A stretch of DNA of 22,424 nt from Ruminococcaceae bacterium UBA1375. GTDB taxonomy: Bacteria; Bacillota; Clostridia; Oscillospirales; Ruminococcaceae. Position 1 is the stretch's first letter. Each line of letters begins with the position of its first letter. Below are positions 21,406 through 22,424 of this stretch, in pieces. The stretch covers positions 99,304 to 121,727 of the forward strand of contig DBRF01000020.1 of assembly GCA_002305795.1 (NCBI GenBank). The letters are read 5' to 3'. The notes beneath the pieces are model-generated. The model ran no database searches. It had not been told where the DNA came from and saw only the letters and a program-made list of their open reading frames with translations. The translations under genes were made by a program, and so were the position numbers.

Positions 21406-21434
21406 TTGACAATCCGGGGTTCCTTTGGTAAAAT
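21406..21434 (+). promoter_or_regulatory. Strong promoter of the tRNA operon
   Basis: TTGACA (21406-21411), 17-base spacer and TAAAAT (21429-21434) preceded by TGG. A/T-tract sequence at 21336-21405 resembles an UP element. The 21332-21478 gap holds only this; no clear terminator for the transporter operon is seen. Confidence 0.82.
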
Positions 21435-21478
21435 AACTCTTGTCGCTGGTCAAGACACCAGAAACAACGAGGAAACAG

Positions 21479-21555
21479 GGGAGTATAGCTCAGCTGGGAT
21501 GAGCATCTGCCTTACAAGCAGAGGGTCACAGGTTCGAGCCCTGTTACTCCCACCA
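21479..21555 (+). tRNA. tRNA-Val (TAC anticodon)
   Basis: Acceptor GGGAGTA pairs with TACTCCC. The anticodon stem TCTGC/GCAGA encloses CTTACAA, so the anticodon is TAC. The T-arm is ACAGG-TTCGAGC-CCTGT and CCA is encoded. First gene of a four-tRNA transcript. Confidence 0.96.
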
Positions 21556-21560
21556 TATCT

Positions 21561-21637
21561 GGCCTGTTAGCTCAGTTGGTTAGAGCGCTAGCCTGTCACG
21601 CTAGAGGTCGTCGGTTCGAGCCCGATACAGGTCGCCA
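21561..21637 (+). tRNA. tRNA-Asp (GTC anticodon)
   Basis: Acceptor GGCCTGT pairs with ACAGGTC (one G-T pair), discriminator G, encoded CCA. The anticodon stem CTAGC/GCTAG encloses CTGTCAC, giving GTC. It lies five bases after tRNA-Val. Confidence 0.96.
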
Positions 21638-21640
21638 TCC

Positions 21641-21716
<76 letters not shown>

Positions 21717-21721
21717 AAAAT

Positions 21722-21741
21722 CACATCATTTCGATGATGTG
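21722..21741. other. UUCG-capped hairpin between tRNA-Phe and tRNA-Gly
   Basis: A perfect 8-bp stem CACATCAT / ATGATGTG is closed by a TTCG tetraloop on the plus strand. There is no T-run after it on the plus strand, so it is unlikely to terminate; a processing signal is possible. On the minus strand it is followed by ATTTTT, a possible antisense terminator. Confidence 0.7.
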
Positions 21742-21744
21742 TAT

Positions 21745-21820
21745 GCAGGTTTAGCTCATCTGGTAGAGCGCCACCTTGCCAAGGTGGAGGTAGCGAGTTC
21801 GAGCCTCGTAACCTGCTCCA
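21745..21820 (+). tRNA. tRNA-Gly (GCC anticodon), copy 1
   Basis: Acceptor GCAGGTT pairs with AACCTGC, discriminator T, encoded CCA. The anticodon stem CCACC/GGTGG encloses TTGCCAA, giving GCC. Last gene of the four-tRNA operon, followed by a terminator. Identical to copy 2. Confidence 0.96.
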
Positions 21821-21824
21821 GTTC

Positions 21825-21857
21825 AAAACCATCCAAATTGGGTGGTTTTTCTTTTTG
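21825..21857 (+). terminator. Terminator of the four-tRNA operon
   Basis: Stem CCATCC (21829-21834) / GGGTGG (21840-21845), extended by AAAA/TTTT and with one G-T pair, followed by TTTTTCTTTTT. Confidence 0.88.
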
Positions 21858-21963
21858 CCGCTGAAAAGATTCGGGGGGTGGAGAGGCGAAGCAAGCTCCC
21901 TGGGTTTTTGCCTCAGACAAAATGCTGACCATAGGGCAAGGGCAGCAAGAGGGGACTTGGAAA

Positions 21964-22157
21964 CGTCACAGACGTTTCGCCGGTAACCGGTTCCGTCATC
22001 CATCCGGGAGATCGTTTTGCCTTAGGCGGAAATTGGACGGGCAGGTTCCGGCGGTTTTCGCTCCAGGCCGTTGTTCGGTTTCCTGCTTTGGAAGGAAAGA
22101 ATCTTTCCGGCCGGGGCGGAGTTTGTTGGAAAAACCCAGCTGTAATAAAAAAATTCC
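21964..22157 (+). other. Non-coding spacer between tRNA-Gly units
   Basis: No gene is seen. Two small perfect hairpins begin it: AAACGTC / GACGTTT (21961-21977) and CCGGT / ACCGG (21980-21990). The remainder is unremarkable until the promoter at 22158. Confidence 0.6.
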
Positions 22158-22186
22158 TTGACAACTGCCCCGCTGTCCGGTATAAT
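22158..22186 (+). promoter_or_regulatory. Consensus promoter of second tRNA-Gly
   Basis: TTGACA (22158-22163), exactly 17 bases and TATAAT (22181-22186), perfect consensus, 20 bases before the tRNA. An A-run precedes the -35. Confidence 0.9.
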
Positions 22187-22205
22187 AAGCATCGTTGCCG
22201 ACAAC

Positions 22206-22281
22206 GCAGGTTTAGCTCATCTGGTAGAGCGCCACCTTGCCAAGGTGGAGGTAGCGAGTTCGAGCCTCGTAACCTGCTCCA
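22206..22281 (+). tRNA. tRNA-Gly (GCC anticodon), copy 2
   Basis: Identical to the gene at 21745 over all 76 bases, including encoded CCA. It is transcribed alone from its own consensus promoter and followed by a terminator. Confidence 0.96.
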
Positions 22282-22287
22282 ATTAGA

Positions 22288-22318
22288 AGCCACCCAAAAT
22301 CGGGTGGTTTTTCTTTTT
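22288..22318 (+). terminator. Terminator of second tRNA-Gly
   Basis: Stem CCACCC (22290-22295) / GGGTGG (22302-22307) with a six-base loop, followed by TTTTTCTTTTT. Position and tail match the terminator at 21825, but the stem has a compensating change (A/T base differs and pairing is kept). Confidence 0.9.
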
Positions 22319-22424
22319 GCCGCTGAAAAGATTTGGGGGTGGAGAGGCGAAGCAAGTTCCCTCGGTTTTTGCCGCAGGCAAAATGCTGCCCATGGGGTAG
22401 GGGCAGCAAGAGGGGACTTGGAAA

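Larger units (their letters stand above)
21745..21963 (+). repeat. tRNA-Gly direct repeat, unit A
   Basis: A 219-base unit holding tRNA-Gly, its terminator and about 105 bases of non-coding tail. It recurs at 22206-22424. The tRNA part is identical; the tail differs by scattered substitutions. Confidence 0.9.
22206..22424 (+). repeat. tRNA-Gly direct repeat, unit B (cut by window end)
   Basis: It matches unit A at 21745-21963 from the tRNA start through the final base of the window, where the copies still agree (GGGGACTTGGAAA). The repeat may therefore continue outside. Confidence 0.88.

Overview
The window looks like chromosomal DNA from an endospore-forming member of the Clostridia, most likely a GC-rich Oscillospirales/Ruminococcaceae-type gut anaerobe. 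Three observations support this. It carries sporulation genes (dipicolinate synthase A and B, a PdaA-type spore-cortex deacetylase, SpoIIR). It encodes the Gram-positive AddAB recombination nuclease instead of RecBCD. Strong AGGAGG ribosome binding sites and CCA-encoding tRNAs are present throughout. The genus is inference; no rRNA or other marker is present.

Layout. 1-2040: dpaAB (+) behind a sequence that fits a sigma-K promoter, then an intergenic region made of two inverted, multi-hairpin repeat copies. 2037-3303 (-): a lipoprotein-type PdaA homologue behind a sigma-G-like promoter, and a small ribbon-helix-helix protein. 3422-4535 (+): two tandem zinc-ribbon membrane proteins with duplicated promoter/leader regions; the first has no normal start codon. 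4605-11458 (+): a tightly packed run of an Lrp-type regulator, an AlaT-like aminotransferase, ispE, spoIIR and addB. 11557-12978 (-): a third zinc-ribbon membrane protein on the opposite strand, separating addB from addA. 13366-16914 (+): addA. 16972-18911 (+): a less GC-rich cluster of two tiny membrane/secreted proteins and a DUF4367-like membrane-anchored protein, with re-used promoter and terminator modules. 18985-21331 (+): a three-gene overlapping operon (YbaK-type deacylase, FlaR-like P-loop kinase, CLC-type anion transporter). 21406-22424 (+): tRNA-Val, -Asp, -Phe, -Gly in one operon, then a second tRNA-Gly unit that directly repeats the first and is cut by the window edge.

How the genes work together. 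DpaAB makes dipicolinic acid in the mother cell (sigma-K), the PdaA homologue would make muramic delta-lactam for cortex (sigma-G, forespore), and SpoIIR signals from forespore to mother cell to activate sigma-E. These fit one developmental programme, although the genes are not one operon. The alaR/alaT-like pair, ispE and addAB are housekeeping.

Most of the window is ordinary core genome. The best candidates for something undescribed are the small-protein cluster at 16972-18911, the tandem zinc-ribbon genes with duplicated control regions and an apparent AUA start, and the inverted repeat pair that supplies the stop codons of dpaB and the pdaA-like gene. No CRISPR array, prophage, transposase or restriction system was seen.
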